Assembly (NCBI GenBank): GCA_030631445.1
Contig: DAOVLD010000032.1
Location: 1-11,521 of the forward strand
DNA length: 11,521 bases
DNA from: Bacteroidota bacterium
Lineage (GTDB): Bacteria; Bacteroidota; Bacteroidia; Bacteroidales; VadinHA17
Direction: 5' to 3'
Under the pieces are notes generated by a model. The model did no database searches and was not told the origin of the DNA. It saw only the letters and a list, made by a program, of their open reading frames with translations. Shown piece after piece: positions 1 to 6,454 of the stretch (its first letter is position 1; each line of letters starts with the position of its first letter). Both the position numbers and the translations under genes were made by a program.

Positions 1-360
1 GCCGGACTTAAGCCATCTGTTGCTGTAATCGGTGACTCAACGTTTACTCACTCAGGAATGACAGGTCTTCTGGATGCTGTTTATAAGAAATCCCCCATAA
101 CCCTGATCATATCTGATAACTACATTACTGCTATGACCGGTGGTCAGTTTTCCCTTGCTACAAACAGGATTGAACAGATATGTCTTGGTTTGGGAGTTGA
201 AAAGGAGCACTTAAGAATGTTGGTCCCTTTGAAAAAGAACCATGATAATAATGTAAAAACAATTAAAGAAGAGCTTAAATATAACGGAGTTTCAGTAATT
301 CTTGCGCAACGTGAATGCATACAAACTTTATTAAAAAAGAAAAAACAGAAGGGAAGTTGA
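1..360 (+). CDS. iorA: Indolepyruvate:ferredoxin oxidoreductase alpha subunit, C-terminal part (5' end outside window)
   Basis: Last 119 codons of the thiamine-pyrophosphate (TPP) subunit that, with IorB, oxidatively decarboxylates aryl-pyruvates (from Trp, Phe, Tyr) to acyl-CoA and reduces ferredoxin in the cytoplasm. The frame is open from base 1. The TPP/Mg-binding signature is visible: GDSTFTHSGM at about residues 11-20, then the conserved SDN...TAMTGGQF segment at about 38-50. The protein ends in a basic tail (KKKKQKGS) shortly after QREC. It has no ferredoxin-type Cys cluster, although the classical archaeal IorA carries a 2[4Fe-4S] module at this end. The 38 nt to the next gene leave no room for one lost by frameshift. 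iorB follows in the same direction, so the two are probably co-transcribed. The family call is firm; whether the short form is normal in this phylum I cannot verify. Confidence 0.9.
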   Translation, partial: AGLKPSVAVIGDSTFTHSGMTGLLDAVYKKSPITLIISDNYITAMTGGQFSLATNRIEQICLGLGVEKEHLRMLVPLKKNHDNNVKTIKEELKYNGVSVILAQRECIQTLLKKKKQKGS

Positions 361-398
361 GTAAGGAAGAATAACCAGTAACAAATAACATATAACAT
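360..398 (+). other. iorA-iorB spacer with ATAAC-type short repeats
   Basis: The spacer is made of degenerate AATAAC/ATAACAT units and runs straight into the iorB start codon. The 12-mer ATAACCAGTAAC at 371-382 recurs exactly at 1118-1129, beside the first palindromic element, so both spacers draw on the same short-repeat vocabulary. Confidence 0.5.
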
Positions 399-971
399 AT
401 GAAATGTGATATTATTCTCTCAGGTGTAGGCGGACAGGGTATTTTAACCATTGCAACTGCAATTGGTTTGGCTGCTCTTGAAAGTGAGCTGTATCTGAAA
501 CAGGCAGAGGTGCATGGAATGAGTCAGAGGGGAGGGGCAGTACAGTCAAACCTGCGATTGTCTGATAAAGAGATTGCCTCCGACCTTATTCCTTACGGGC
601 AGGCTGACCTTATTCTTTCCGTTGAGCCGATGGAATCGCTTCGTTATTTGCCTTATTTATCAGATAATGGTTGGCTGGTAACAAACTCTAAACCATATAT
701 CAATATCCCGGATTATCCGGACATTGAAAAAATAATAGAGGAAATTAAAAAGAATCCAAATTATTTGATCCTTGATGCAGATAAAATGGCGATGGATTTG
801 GGTTCACTTAGAAGTGCAAATATTATTATGCTGGGCGCAGCTTCTCTATACATCGATATTCCAATTGAAAATTTTGAGAAAGGGATTCAAAAATTGTTCG
901 GGAGGAAAGGCGAAGAAGTTGTTAAGGTGAATATTGATGCATTTCACGCCGGAAGAAGAGCGAAAAGCTGA
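399..971 (+). CDS. iorB: Indolepyruvate:ferredoxin oxidoreductase beta subunit
   Basis: A 190-residue protein of the POR/IorB gamma-type domain, the partner of the TPP subunit just upstream. The N-terminal glycine loop GVGGQG is at residues 9-14. The family signature AEVHGMSQRGGAVQSNLR spans 36-53. The length matches the usual 190-200 residues. The ATG at 399 lies in an A-rich leader (repeated ATAACAT) without a Shine-Dalgarno sequence, as is common in Bacteroidota. The C-terminus (GRRAKS) is encoded by the first units of a GA-rich short-repeat tract that continues past the stop codon, so the last few residues may have drifted with the repeat. The complex would use CoA and ferredoxin, serving anaerobic aromatic amino-acid catabolism or, in reverse, synthesis. 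Confidence 0.95.
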   Translation: MKCDIILSGVGGQGILTIATAIGLAALESELYLKQAEVHGMSQRGGAVQSNLRLSDKEIASDLIPYGQADLILSVEPMESLRYLPYLSDNGWLVTNSKPYINIPDYPDIEKIIEEIKKNPNYLILDADKMAMDLGSLRSANIIMLGAASLYIDIPIENFEKGIQKLFGRKGEEVVKVNIDAFHAGRRAKS

Positions 972-1031
972 GTGCAAAGAGCTAAGAGCGAAGAGTTTGA
1001 GGTTTTGTAAAATTTTGAACCCAGCAACCAG
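963..1031. repeat. Degenerate GA-rich short-repeat tract after iorB
   Basis: Units of the type GAGCGAAAAGCT / GAGTGCAAAGAGCT / AAGAGCGAAGAG follow each other from the last iorB codons past its stop. They then give way to a CAGCAACCAGT stretch that abuts the palindromic element at 1032. I see no gene in 972-1141. Confidence 0.5.
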
Positions 1032-1118
1032 TCCCGAAAAAACAGAAATCTTCGATTTCATATTTTTTCGAGGATCCTCGAATTTCTAACCAAATCAAAG
1101 ATTTGGAGAAATTCGGGA
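1032..1118 (+). repeat. Dispersed palindromic element, copy 1
   Basis: An 87-bp element bounded by inverted termini TCCCGAA (1032-1038) and TTCGGGA (1112-1118). Inside is a conserved 16-bp perfect palindrome, TTCGAGGATCCTCGAA (1067-1082). A second hairpin follows: CCAAATC-AAA-GATTTGG (1090-1106), extended by TTTCT/AGAAA at 1083-1087 and 1107-1111 around an AA bulge. Bases 1032-1082 match the reverse complement of the copy at 6344-6437, with about three mismatches and one single-A indel. AACCAGT occurs on both sides (1026-1032 and 1120-1126). There is no coding capacity. It resembles REP/MITE-type non-autonomous elements. Confidence 0.8.
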
Positions 1119-1141
1119 TAACCAGTAACTCTATAAAAATT

Positions 1142-2698
1142 ATGGAATTCTCACCAGCCGATTCCAAACAGCTTAGACTGAAAGGACTTGAAAAGAGCCA
1201 GGTAAATAATCAGATTGATAACTTTCGTTCAGGTTTCCCTTATCTGATCCTTGATTCTCCGGCAACAATAAAACATGGAATAATAAAATGTGATGAGCAT
1301 GAACTTCAGTCATATATTGAGGTTTTCGAAAACAGGGGAAGAAAAAAAGAACTTCTGAAATTTGTTCCGGCTTCCGGAGCTGCATCACGAATGTTTAAGG
1401 AGTTATTTGAATGCTATTATGAATTGAAAAATTCTGACGAAAAACCACAAAATGATTTTCTTGAAAAATACACGGGAGCGAAACAATTTTTTGAAAGGAT
1501 CAGCGATTTTGCATTCTCTATTGAATTAATAACAAAATTTGAATCAAACGGAAAGGAATTCGCTTCACCGGTTAATCCATCTGGCTATGAACTTCTGCTT
1601 GAACTCCTGCTCGAAGAAAAAGGTCTGAATTATGGTAATCTGCCAAAAGGTTTGTTATTGTTCCATATGTATAATGACAGACCCAGAACCTCATTTGAGG
1701 AGCATCTTGTGGAAGGAAGTCACCATTGCAAGGATAATAAGAACCTTGTAAAGATACATTTTACAGTTTCTCCTGAACATATTGAATTGTTTCGGAAAAA
1801 ATTTACGGATAAAAAGAATTTACTGGAAAAGAAATTATCGTCACAGTTTCAGGTAGAATTCAGCATTCAGAAACCATCTACCGACACTATTGCAGTTGAT
1901 ATGGATAACCAGCCATTCCGTGAAAATGATGGATCTATTCTTTTCCGGCCGGGTGGGCATGGAGCGTTGCTTGAGAACCTGAATCAATTGGACGCTGATA
2001 TTATTTTTATGAAGAATATCGATAATATTGTTCCTGACAGGCTGAGACCTCCCACGGTGAGTTATAAGAAGTGTCTGGCTGGAATCCTGTTGGAATACCA
2101 GGAAAGGATTTTCAGTTATCTGCGGTTTCTTGATAACACGAATGAACAGGGTAAGGAGAAAATTGAAGAGATGGAGAAGTTTCTTGAAAACCGGTTATGT
2201 GTCAGACCACCTGCCGGATACCATGACCTAACGGATAAAGAAAAAGCGGATTATATTAGGACAAAACTTAGCCGCCCTGTGCGGGTATGTGGAATGGTTG
2301 TGAATGAGGGTGAACCGGGTGGCGGACCGTTTCTGGCAGTAAATTCCGATGGCTCTGTATCACTTCAGGTTGTGGAAACATCCCAGATAGATATGGATAA
2401 TCCGGAACAAAAAAAGATAGTCGAATTATCAACGCACTTTAATCCTGTCGACCTTGTTTGCGGAATAAAAGATTATAAAGGCGAAAAATTTGACCTGGTT
2501 AAATTCAGGGATCCGAAAACCGGATTTATTTCTAAAAAATCAAAAGACGGAAGGGAATTAAAAGCCCAGGAACTTCCGGGATTGTGGAACGGAGCAATGT
2601 CTGACTGGAACACGATATTTGTTGAAACACCCATCGAAACATTCAACCCGGTAAAGACAATCAATGACCTGCTCAGACCTCAACATCAACCCGGGTAG
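1142..2698 (+). CDS. DUF4301 family protein, nucleotidyltransferase-like
   Basis: A 518-residue cytoplasmic protein that I recognise as the Bacteroidota family DUF4301; its biochemical role is unknown to me. Conserved blocks are VPASGAASRMFK (75-86), DGSILFRPGGHGALLENLN (263-281), FMKNIDNIVPD (289-299), NEGEPGGGPF (388-397) and ELPGLWNGAM (477-486). The glycine-rich PASGAASRM block, the GGHG...LENLN block and the NIDN block recall the nucleotide loop, PxGHG motif and metal-binding VDN of UDP-sugar pyrophosphorylases. A GT-A-type nucleotidyltransferase fold is therefore a reasonable inference, not a demonstration. I chose ATG 1142 because the family begins close to this point (MEF..AD). The longer frame would start at a TTG (1103) inside the palindromic element. 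The stop lies 1 nt from the converging gene's stop. Confidence 0.85.
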   Translation: MEFSPADSKQLRLKGLEKSQVNNQIDNFRSGFPYLILDSPATIKHGIIKCDEHELQSYIEVFENRGRKKELLKFVPASGAASRMFKELFECYYELKNSDEKPQNDFLEKYTGAKQFFERISDFAFSIELITKFESNGKEFASPVNPSGYELLLELLLEEKGLNYGNLPKGLLLFHMYNDRPRTSFEEHLVEGSHHCKDNKNLVKIHFTVSPEHIELFRKKFTDKKNLLEKKLSSQFQVEFSIQKPSTDTIAVDMDNQPFRENDGSILFRPGGHGALLENLNQLDADIIFMKNIDNIVPDRLRPPTVSYKKCLAGILLEYQERIFSYLRFLDNTNEQGKEKIEEMEKFLENRLCVRPPAGYHDLTDKEKADYIRTKLSRPVRVCGMVVNEGEPGGGPFLAVNSDGSVSLQVVETSQIDMDNPEQKKIVELSTHFNPVDLVCGIKDYKGEKFDLVKFRDPKTGFISKKSKDGRELKAQELPGLWNGAMSDWNTIFVETPIETFNPVKTINDLLRPQHQPG

Positions 2699-2699
2699 T

Positions 2700-4040
2700 T
2701 TACTCCAGTGTGCCGACTTCATTTAGAAGAGTCCACCCCTCAGTCCAATCCGAATCACCAAATGCTCCCATGAATTCAACAGGTTCAAACCATGGGTCGT
2801 TATATATAGCCATACCTGTATTAATGGGAGCAATAGGTATCCATTGGGGTCTCTGCCCTATAATGCCTATTCCGGTATTTTCAATCAGGTTGCCATTTTC
2901 ATTGAAATAGGATTGGCAAAGAGCATAAACATCAGCCGGAATTTGGGATCCTATTGGATAAAAAATTGATAACGTATCATTTTTCCTGACGTTGAAGAAT
3001 GCATTTGCTGAAACTTCTATATTCCGGGATAAAAGATGCCAATATGAATCAAGAGGATAAGGTGTGTACTCGATTCCAATACCTATATCCTGGCTTACAA
3101 ACAATGAGTTATAATATTTGCCGGCAGCATTATCCTTGAATTCCAAAACAGGTTTATTCGTGTTTGTACCTCTTCCTATGCAAGTAATATTATAGATAAC
3201 AGGAATGGTATAGGGAACACCATTTCCTCCACCTGTATGTTCAGCAATTTTATCTCCAACTGCCGGATCCTGTACCGCTAACCAGAATTGTCCCTTTCCC
3301 TGGTAACCAAAGTCAAAATCAAAGGCATCGTCACCACAATAAGCAACCACAATGTACCTGGCATTGACCGTTCCGCCAAAAAATTCAATTCCATCATCCT
3401 CATTTGAGATGATCTCCACATGGTCGATTATGGTTGCATTCCCTACACCACCCAGGGTTAAACCGTTAATTTCATTTCCTTCACCAATGTTGGTGCCTCC
3501 ATGGCGGATGGATACATACTGAAAAATCCCTGAATTATCATCAGGGATATTCCCCCCGTAAACCCCTCTTGGTTCGCTTAGCGGGATTCCTTCGATATGA
3601 GCTTCATTACCTTCTACATTCAGGGGAGCATTCCCTAAAAGGATTACTCCTCCCCACAGACCTCTCGATAATAAAGGTACGGATCCTTGAAGGTCATCCC
3701 CTTCAACCGTGAAAATGATAGGCTGGTCGGATGTACCCTTCGCTATAATTTTACCACCTCTGGCTACTATAAGAGCACTGGCATTTTCTTTCTGGCCTGT
3801 TGTAGCTTGAATAATTGTTCCCGGCTCAATAGTTAGTATCTGCCCATCATTGACGAATACAAAACCGTCAAGAAGATACTCTCGGTCACTGGTCCAGGTT
3901 GTAGTACCTGTACCAATCCCGTTGTCTGTGATATGAATCTGAGCATCGAACGGGACATCACTCTTCCTGCAACCCTGACTGCAAGTTGCCAGCATCAGAA
4001 AAATAACCTTTAGATAATTCAGACAGTGAATATTCTGCAT
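2700..4040 (-). CDS. Putative surface lipoprotein, parallel beta-helix type (short paralogue)
   Basis: A 446-residue exported protein. The N-terminus has a hydrophobic stretch (VIFLMLA, 12-18) followed by Cys20 and Cys24, either of which could be the lipidation site, then RKSD. Lipoprotein status is likely, but the lipobox is not canonical. The body has Gly/Asn/Ile-rich periodic segments typical of right-handed beta-helices: DGFVFVNDGQ (58-67), ALIVARGGKIIAKGT (89-103), GLWGGVILLGNAPLN (127-141) and SIRHGGTN (177-184). It also carries an acidic block DDAFDFDFGYQGKGQFW (237-253) and a terminal GAFGDSDWTEGWTL (425-438). All of these recur in the 574-residue protein at 9374-11098, but the ~110-residue Ig-like N-terminal region of that protein is absent here. 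It begins 3 nt after the porin stop, so the two are surely one operon. The ligand is unknown. Confidence 0.8.
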   Translation of the reverse strand: MQNIHCLNYLKVIFLMLATCSQGCRKSDVPFDAQIHITDNGIGTGTTTWTSDREYLLDGFVFVNDGQILTIEPGTIIQATTGQKENASALIVARGGKIIAKGTSDQPIIFTVEGDDLQGSVPLLSRGLWGGVILLGNAPLNVEGNEAHIEGIPLSEPRGVYGGNIPDDNSGIFQYVSIRHGGTNIGEGNEINGLTLGGVGNATIIDHVEIISNEDDGIEFFGGTVNARYIVVAYCGDDAFDFDFGYQGKGQFWLAVQDPAVGDKIAEHTGGGNGVPYTIPVIYNITCIGRGTNTNKPVLEFKDNAAGKYYNSLFVSQDIGIGIEYTPYPLDSYWHLLSRNIEVSANAFFNVRKNDTLSIFYPIGSQIPADVYALCQSYFNENGNLIENTGIGIIGQRPQWIPIAPINTGMAIYNDPWFEPVEFMGAFGDSDWTEGWTLLNEVGTLE

Positions 4041-4043
4041 GGT

Positions 4044-5048
4044 TTATTCGAGAATAAATTCAAGATTCAAGTATATTAAAGAGTGATTTTCAATATTTTG
4101 TGGGAACGGATACCAATCATGATAATTCAGGGCAAATTTTACATAGCGTATAGGTTGGTACTGCACCCCTGCAATTAAGGCACTTCCATCCTTGTCAAAA
4201 TTCCAGCCGAATTCCTCATATTCATACTTTTTAGAGGAAAGGCGATCAAAACGTCCAAAAATTTCCCATTTATCTGAGATATTGTATGAACCATAAACAG
4301 AATATCCACAAATATTGCGGTTCTGGATAAAATTAATATTGGTCTTGTAATTATATTCCAAACCAATAGTAAGTTCATTCTTCTTTATGCCTATAAAAGA
4401 AGCTATGCTTTGTTGCACTGCTTCATTCACCATGATATCATAATAGATCCTGGCAATGAGAAAATCTGATGGATAAAAGCTGGCACCAAAACCTGACTTG
4501 AAAGTATTGTCAATCTGAAGTTGGTTATAACCCTCGCCATTCATTAAGGTTACATCAGCAGTAAGCCATGATGTAAACCTGTATTCAAGGCTGGTACCAA
4601 TATCAGCGGATGCACCAAACTTGTGTTCATCCTGAAATGATTTGTAAATGTATCGATGATTCCAGTATTTTTCCTGAATTTTAAACTGTTTCAGGTTAAT
4701 TATGCCAAAGTTCCAGGTAAGTTTGTCATTCCTGTATTCAAGTGCTGCATTCTTAAAAAAAGCATACCTTTTTAACTTTGAATAAGGTGATTCGTCATCG
4801 GGGCTGCCGATATCCAGTTTTACTTCTGCGCTAAAGTGTTTATCCATAAAAAACACATAACCGAGATAGGCCCGTGTTACTTCAAATGCAGATTCATAAT
4901 CCTGGTATGTAAATTCTTTATGGAAATTGGTATATACTTTTGCCATGCCATGTCCTGATGGATATAGATTTTCCTTCTCCTGAGTAAAGGACAGGGATTC
5001 CGACAGAAAAAGAAACACCAGAAAAAAAGAAAGATACGTTTTTGTCAT
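4044..5048 (-). CDS. Porin-like outer-membrane beta-barrel protein (OprO/OprP-like)
   Basis: A 334-residue outer-membrane protein. The signal peptide is MTKTYLSFFLVFLFLSESLS, and the rest is alternating amphipathic beta-strands with aromatic girdle residues. Examples are YLGYVFFMDKHFSAEVKLDIG (61-81), the TWNFGIINLKQF strand (111-122), and DIGTSLEYRFTSWLTADVTLMNGEGY (149-174). The last strand ends in FILE. The sequence style fits the phosphate-selective porin O/P group common in Bacteroidota, but ion selectivity cannot be read from it. I set the start at ATG 5048, directly before the signal peptide. An in-frame ATG at 5102 would add 18 residues before the signal peptide and would sit almost on the phased hexamer array (5107-5145). 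The beta-helix lipoprotein follows after 3 nt. Confidence 0.78.
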   Translation of the reverse strand: MTKTYLSFFLVFLFLSESLSFTQEKENLYPSGHGMAKVYTNFHKEFTYQDYESAFEVTRAYLGYVFFMDKHFSAEVKLDIGSPDDESPYSKLKRYAFFKNAALEYRNDKLTWNFGIINLKQFKIQEKYWNHRYIYKSFQDEHKFGASADIGTSLEYRFTSWLTADVTLMNGEGYNQLQIDNTFKSGFGASFYPSDFLIARIYYDIMVNEAVQQSIASFIGIKKNELTIGLEYNYKTNINFIQNRNICGYSVYGSYNISDKWEIFGRFDRLSSKKYEYEEFGWNFDKDGSALIAGVQYQPIRYVKFALNYHDWYPFPQNIENHSLIYLNLEFILE

Positions 5049-5106
5049 TGTTATATAATTCCAATTAGACTTGTTACCCGGAATCTTGTAAAACAATGGC
5101 AAAGAT

Positions 5107-5145
5107 TTAACAATAAATTCATATACATTTTAAATTCAGGTAATA
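5107..5145 (+). promoter_or_regulatory. Pho-box-like array of four hexamers at 11-bp spacing
   Basis: TTAACA (5107), TTCATA (5118), TTTAAA (5129) and GTAATA (5140) occur at exactly 11-bp steps. Against the Bacillus PhoP hexamer TT(A/C/T)A(C/T)A the first two match fully and the other two at 5 of 6 positions. The array sits in the divergent region between the porin (-) and the small CarboxypepD_reg-like gene (+), ending 35 nt before the + start codon at 5181. A near-consensus Bacteroidota -7 element (TATGGTTTG, one extra base) follows at 5144-5152. The regulator binding it is inferred. Confidence 0.4.
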
Positions 5146-5180
5146 TGGTTTGGGTTACTTAGCACTATAAATCAGAAAAA

Positions 5181-5561
5181 ATGACTATCATGAAAAAGAT
5201 CTATACTATTCTTTTACTTGGAATTTTAATTACGGGATTCAACGTATATGCAACCGGCGATAAAGATAAGAAAGATAAAGATAAAAAAGATAATACATCC
5301 ACAGCATCTGCGAGTATACAGATTCATGGACAGGTATTTGATGCAATTACCGGGGAAGCACTGGTTGGCGTTGCTGTAAAGCTGGAAGAAACCAGGAAAA
5401 CAGTTTACACTGATTTTGAAGGGAAATTCCGGTTTAATAGCATAAAGCCCGGTAATTATAAACTATACTTAGAGCTAATCTCTTATCGTAAGGAAATTGA
5501 AAATATCAAAATGGAATACAATAATAAACAGAGTATAAAAATTCAACTAATAAAAATATAG
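5181..5561 (+). CDS. Small exported CarboxypepD_reg-like domain protein
   Basis: A 126-residue protein. A Sec signal peptide (KKIYTILLLGILITGFNVYA, 5-24) is followed by a Lys/Asp linker, with DKDKK repeated twice at 27-36. One beta-sandwich domain of the CarboxypepD_reg-like type follows, roughly residues 46-105, with the family pattern GQVFDAITGEALVGVAV...TDFEGKFRF...PGNYKLYLELISY. The same domain forms the N-terminus of the TonB-dependent receptor at 6455-9286; here it stands alone, with no barrel. It is divergent from the porin operon and downstream of the hexamer array at 5107-5145. ATG 5190 (MKK...) is an equally good start. A periplasmic or surface binding/adaptor role is a guess. Confidence 0.8.
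   Translation: MTIMKKIYTILLLGILITGFNVYATGDKDKKDKDKKDNTSTASASIQIHGQVFDAITGEALVGVAVKLEETRKTVYTDFEGKFRFNSIKPGNYKLYLELISYRKEIENIKMEYNNKQSIKIQLIKI
5259..5291 (+). repeat. In-gene 15-bp tandem repeat encoding DKDKK
   Basis: Two 15-bp units (5259-5273 and 5274-5288), differing at a single base, plus the start of a third, encode the Lys/Asp linker. The A-rich repeat keeps frame in 5-codon steps, so length changes would alter the linker without breaking the gene. Confidence 0.7.
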
Positions 5562-5574
5562 TTGAAGAAGTGTT

Positions 5575-5622
5575 TAAAGTTATAAGTGCCTAAAATGCCT
5601 AAAGTTATAAGTGCCTAAAATG
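5575..5622. repeat. Tandem direct repeat, 25-bp period
   Basis: A 23-bp sequence starting TAAAGTTATAAG and ending TGCCTAAAATG is present exactly twice, at 5575-5597 and 5600-5622, with 2 nt between. A further partial TGCCTAAA lies at the junction, so the tract is built from TGCCTAAAR subunits. It lies in the convergent spacer after the CarboxypepD_reg-like gene. Confidence 0.8.
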
Positions 5623-5635
5623 ATTTAAATTGAAG

Positions 5636-5770
5636 AGTCGTGAATCGTGAATTTCCTCATTACCTCATCTCCTCATCAAAATTCTTCTCCTTAAACCTTA
5701 AACATCTTAAAACCTTATACTCTTCACTCTTCCTTACTCACCTTACTCAACCTACTTACCTTACTCAACT
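5636..5770. repeat. Convergent spacer filled with 7-9-bp degenerate tandem repeats
   Basis: Successive short tandem families are visible: TCGTGAA twice (near 5638-5651), CCTCAT at 5655, 5663 and 5671 (8-bp steps), CCTTAAA-type units near 5690-5720, and CCTTACTCA at 5732, 5741 and 5759 (9-bp steps). I see no gene and no convincing terminator hairpin between the converging genes. Confidence 0.65.
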
Positions 5771-6241
5771 TTAGAATACCTTCCTGGCAATTTCTTTCCC
5801 CTTTTCATTATAAATGATCCATGTTCCGTGTTTTTTGCCATTATCATATGTCATATCGTAGCGAAGTGTTCCATTTTCATCCCAAACGTACCATTTACCA
5901 TGTTTCTTGCTTTCAAAATAGTTTGCTTCAGCGATTTTAGCTCCTTGTTCATTCCAGGTAATCCAGGTTCCGTCCATTTGACTCATTTTATAGCAACGTA
6001 CTTCATTCGTTGAACCATCTTTAAAGAACAAGGTAGTTATTCCGTCCAATTGACCACTGGTAATATTCAGGGCAATTTTAACCTTTCCGCCGGGATAGAA
6101 TTCTTTGTATTTACCTGAGTATAATTTGTTATTCTCTGTCAGGTACAATCCGTCAACCATGGTCAGATTTTGCCCTGAAAGTCCGTATGCTGTCAGGAAT
6201 AAGATAAAGAATGTCGCTGATATTTTTATCTGTTTTATCAT
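5771..6241 (-). CDS. Exported MORN-repeat (YwqK-like) protein
   Basis: A 156-residue protein with a signal peptide (IKISATFFILFLTAYGLSG before QN) and about five tandem 22-23-residue MORN_2-type repeats. The repeat core is G.W..W.E.G, as in DGTWITWNEQG, HGKWYVWDENG and HGTWIIYNEKG. Such repeats form short beta-hairpins. Proteins of this type are often auto-annotated as YwqK-family antitoxins, but no toxin gene is adjacent and export argues against that role. ATG 6241 is chosen because it directly precedes the signal peptide; a frame from 6289 would add 16 residues before it. It lies downstream of the TonB receptor on the same strand, separated by 213 bp containing palindromic element copy 2. 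Function unknown. Confidence 0.78.
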   Translation of the reverse strand: MIKQIKISATFFILFLTAYGLSGQNLTMVDGLYLTENNKLYSGKYKEFYPGGKVKIALNITSGQLDGITTLFFKDGSTNEVRCYKMSQMDGTWITWNEQGAKIAEANYFESKKHGKWYVWDENGTLRYDMTYDNGKKHGTWIIYNEKGKEIARKVF

Positions 6242-6343
6242 AACTGTACTCTTTTTTATTGTAAATCTAATAATAATTTCAATATGCATAAAATAGCTAA
6301 TCTCATTATACTTTACATTATTAAGTCGACTGTTGACTGCCGA

Positions 6344-6437
6344 TCCCGAAAATTAGCATTCGCCAGCTGGCGAATTGCGTAAATTTTCGAGGATCCTCGA
6401 AAAAATATGAAATCAAAAGTTTCTGTTTTTTTCGGGA
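6344..6437 (-). repeat. Dispersed palindromic element, copy 2 (inverted relative to copy 1)
   Basis: A 94-bp element with termini TCCCGAA (6344-6350) and TTCGGGA (6431-6437). Read on the minus strand, its first ~52 bases reproduce copy 1, including the BamHI-centred palindrome, here extended to 20 bp, TTTTCGAGGATCCTCGAAAA (6384-6403). Its second hairpin is a perfect 18-bp palindrome, ATTCGCCAGCTGGCGAAT (6358-6375), unrelated in sequence to the second hairpin of copy 1 but in the same place. It is flanked by a 17-bp direct repeat with one mismatch, GACTGTTGACTGCCGAT at 6328-6344 and GACTGTGGACTGCCGAT at 6436-6452. No ORF. Confidence 0.8.
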
Positions 6438-6454
6438 CTGTGGACTGCCGATTA

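Noticed and set aside
1103..1141. Longer DUF4301 frame starting at TTG 1103
   Set aside because: The TTG lies in the arm of palindromic element copy 1 and the added residues do not resemble the family start; ATG 1142 does.
2700..4040. Type IX secretion cargo
   Set aside because: Neither beta-helix protein ends in a C-terminal sorting domain; both have lipoprotein-like N-termini.
5049..5102. Longer porin frame starting at ATG 5102
   Set aside because: It would place 18 residues before an evident signal peptide and abut the phased hexamer array; ATG 5048 gives a normal signal peptide.
5575..5622. CRISPR-like repeat pair
   Set aside because: The units are separated by only 2 nt, so there are no spacers; it is a tandem spacer repeat.
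5771..6241. Antitoxin of a toxin-antitoxin pair (YwqK label)
   Set aside because: The protein has a signal peptide and no toxin gene is adjacent; only the MORN repeats support the label.
6344..6437. Intrinsic terminator of the TonB receptor gene
   Set aside because: The hairpins are not followed by a T-run on the minus strand (the T-run precedes the conserved palindrome), and the same structure recurs elsewhere as a dispersed element.
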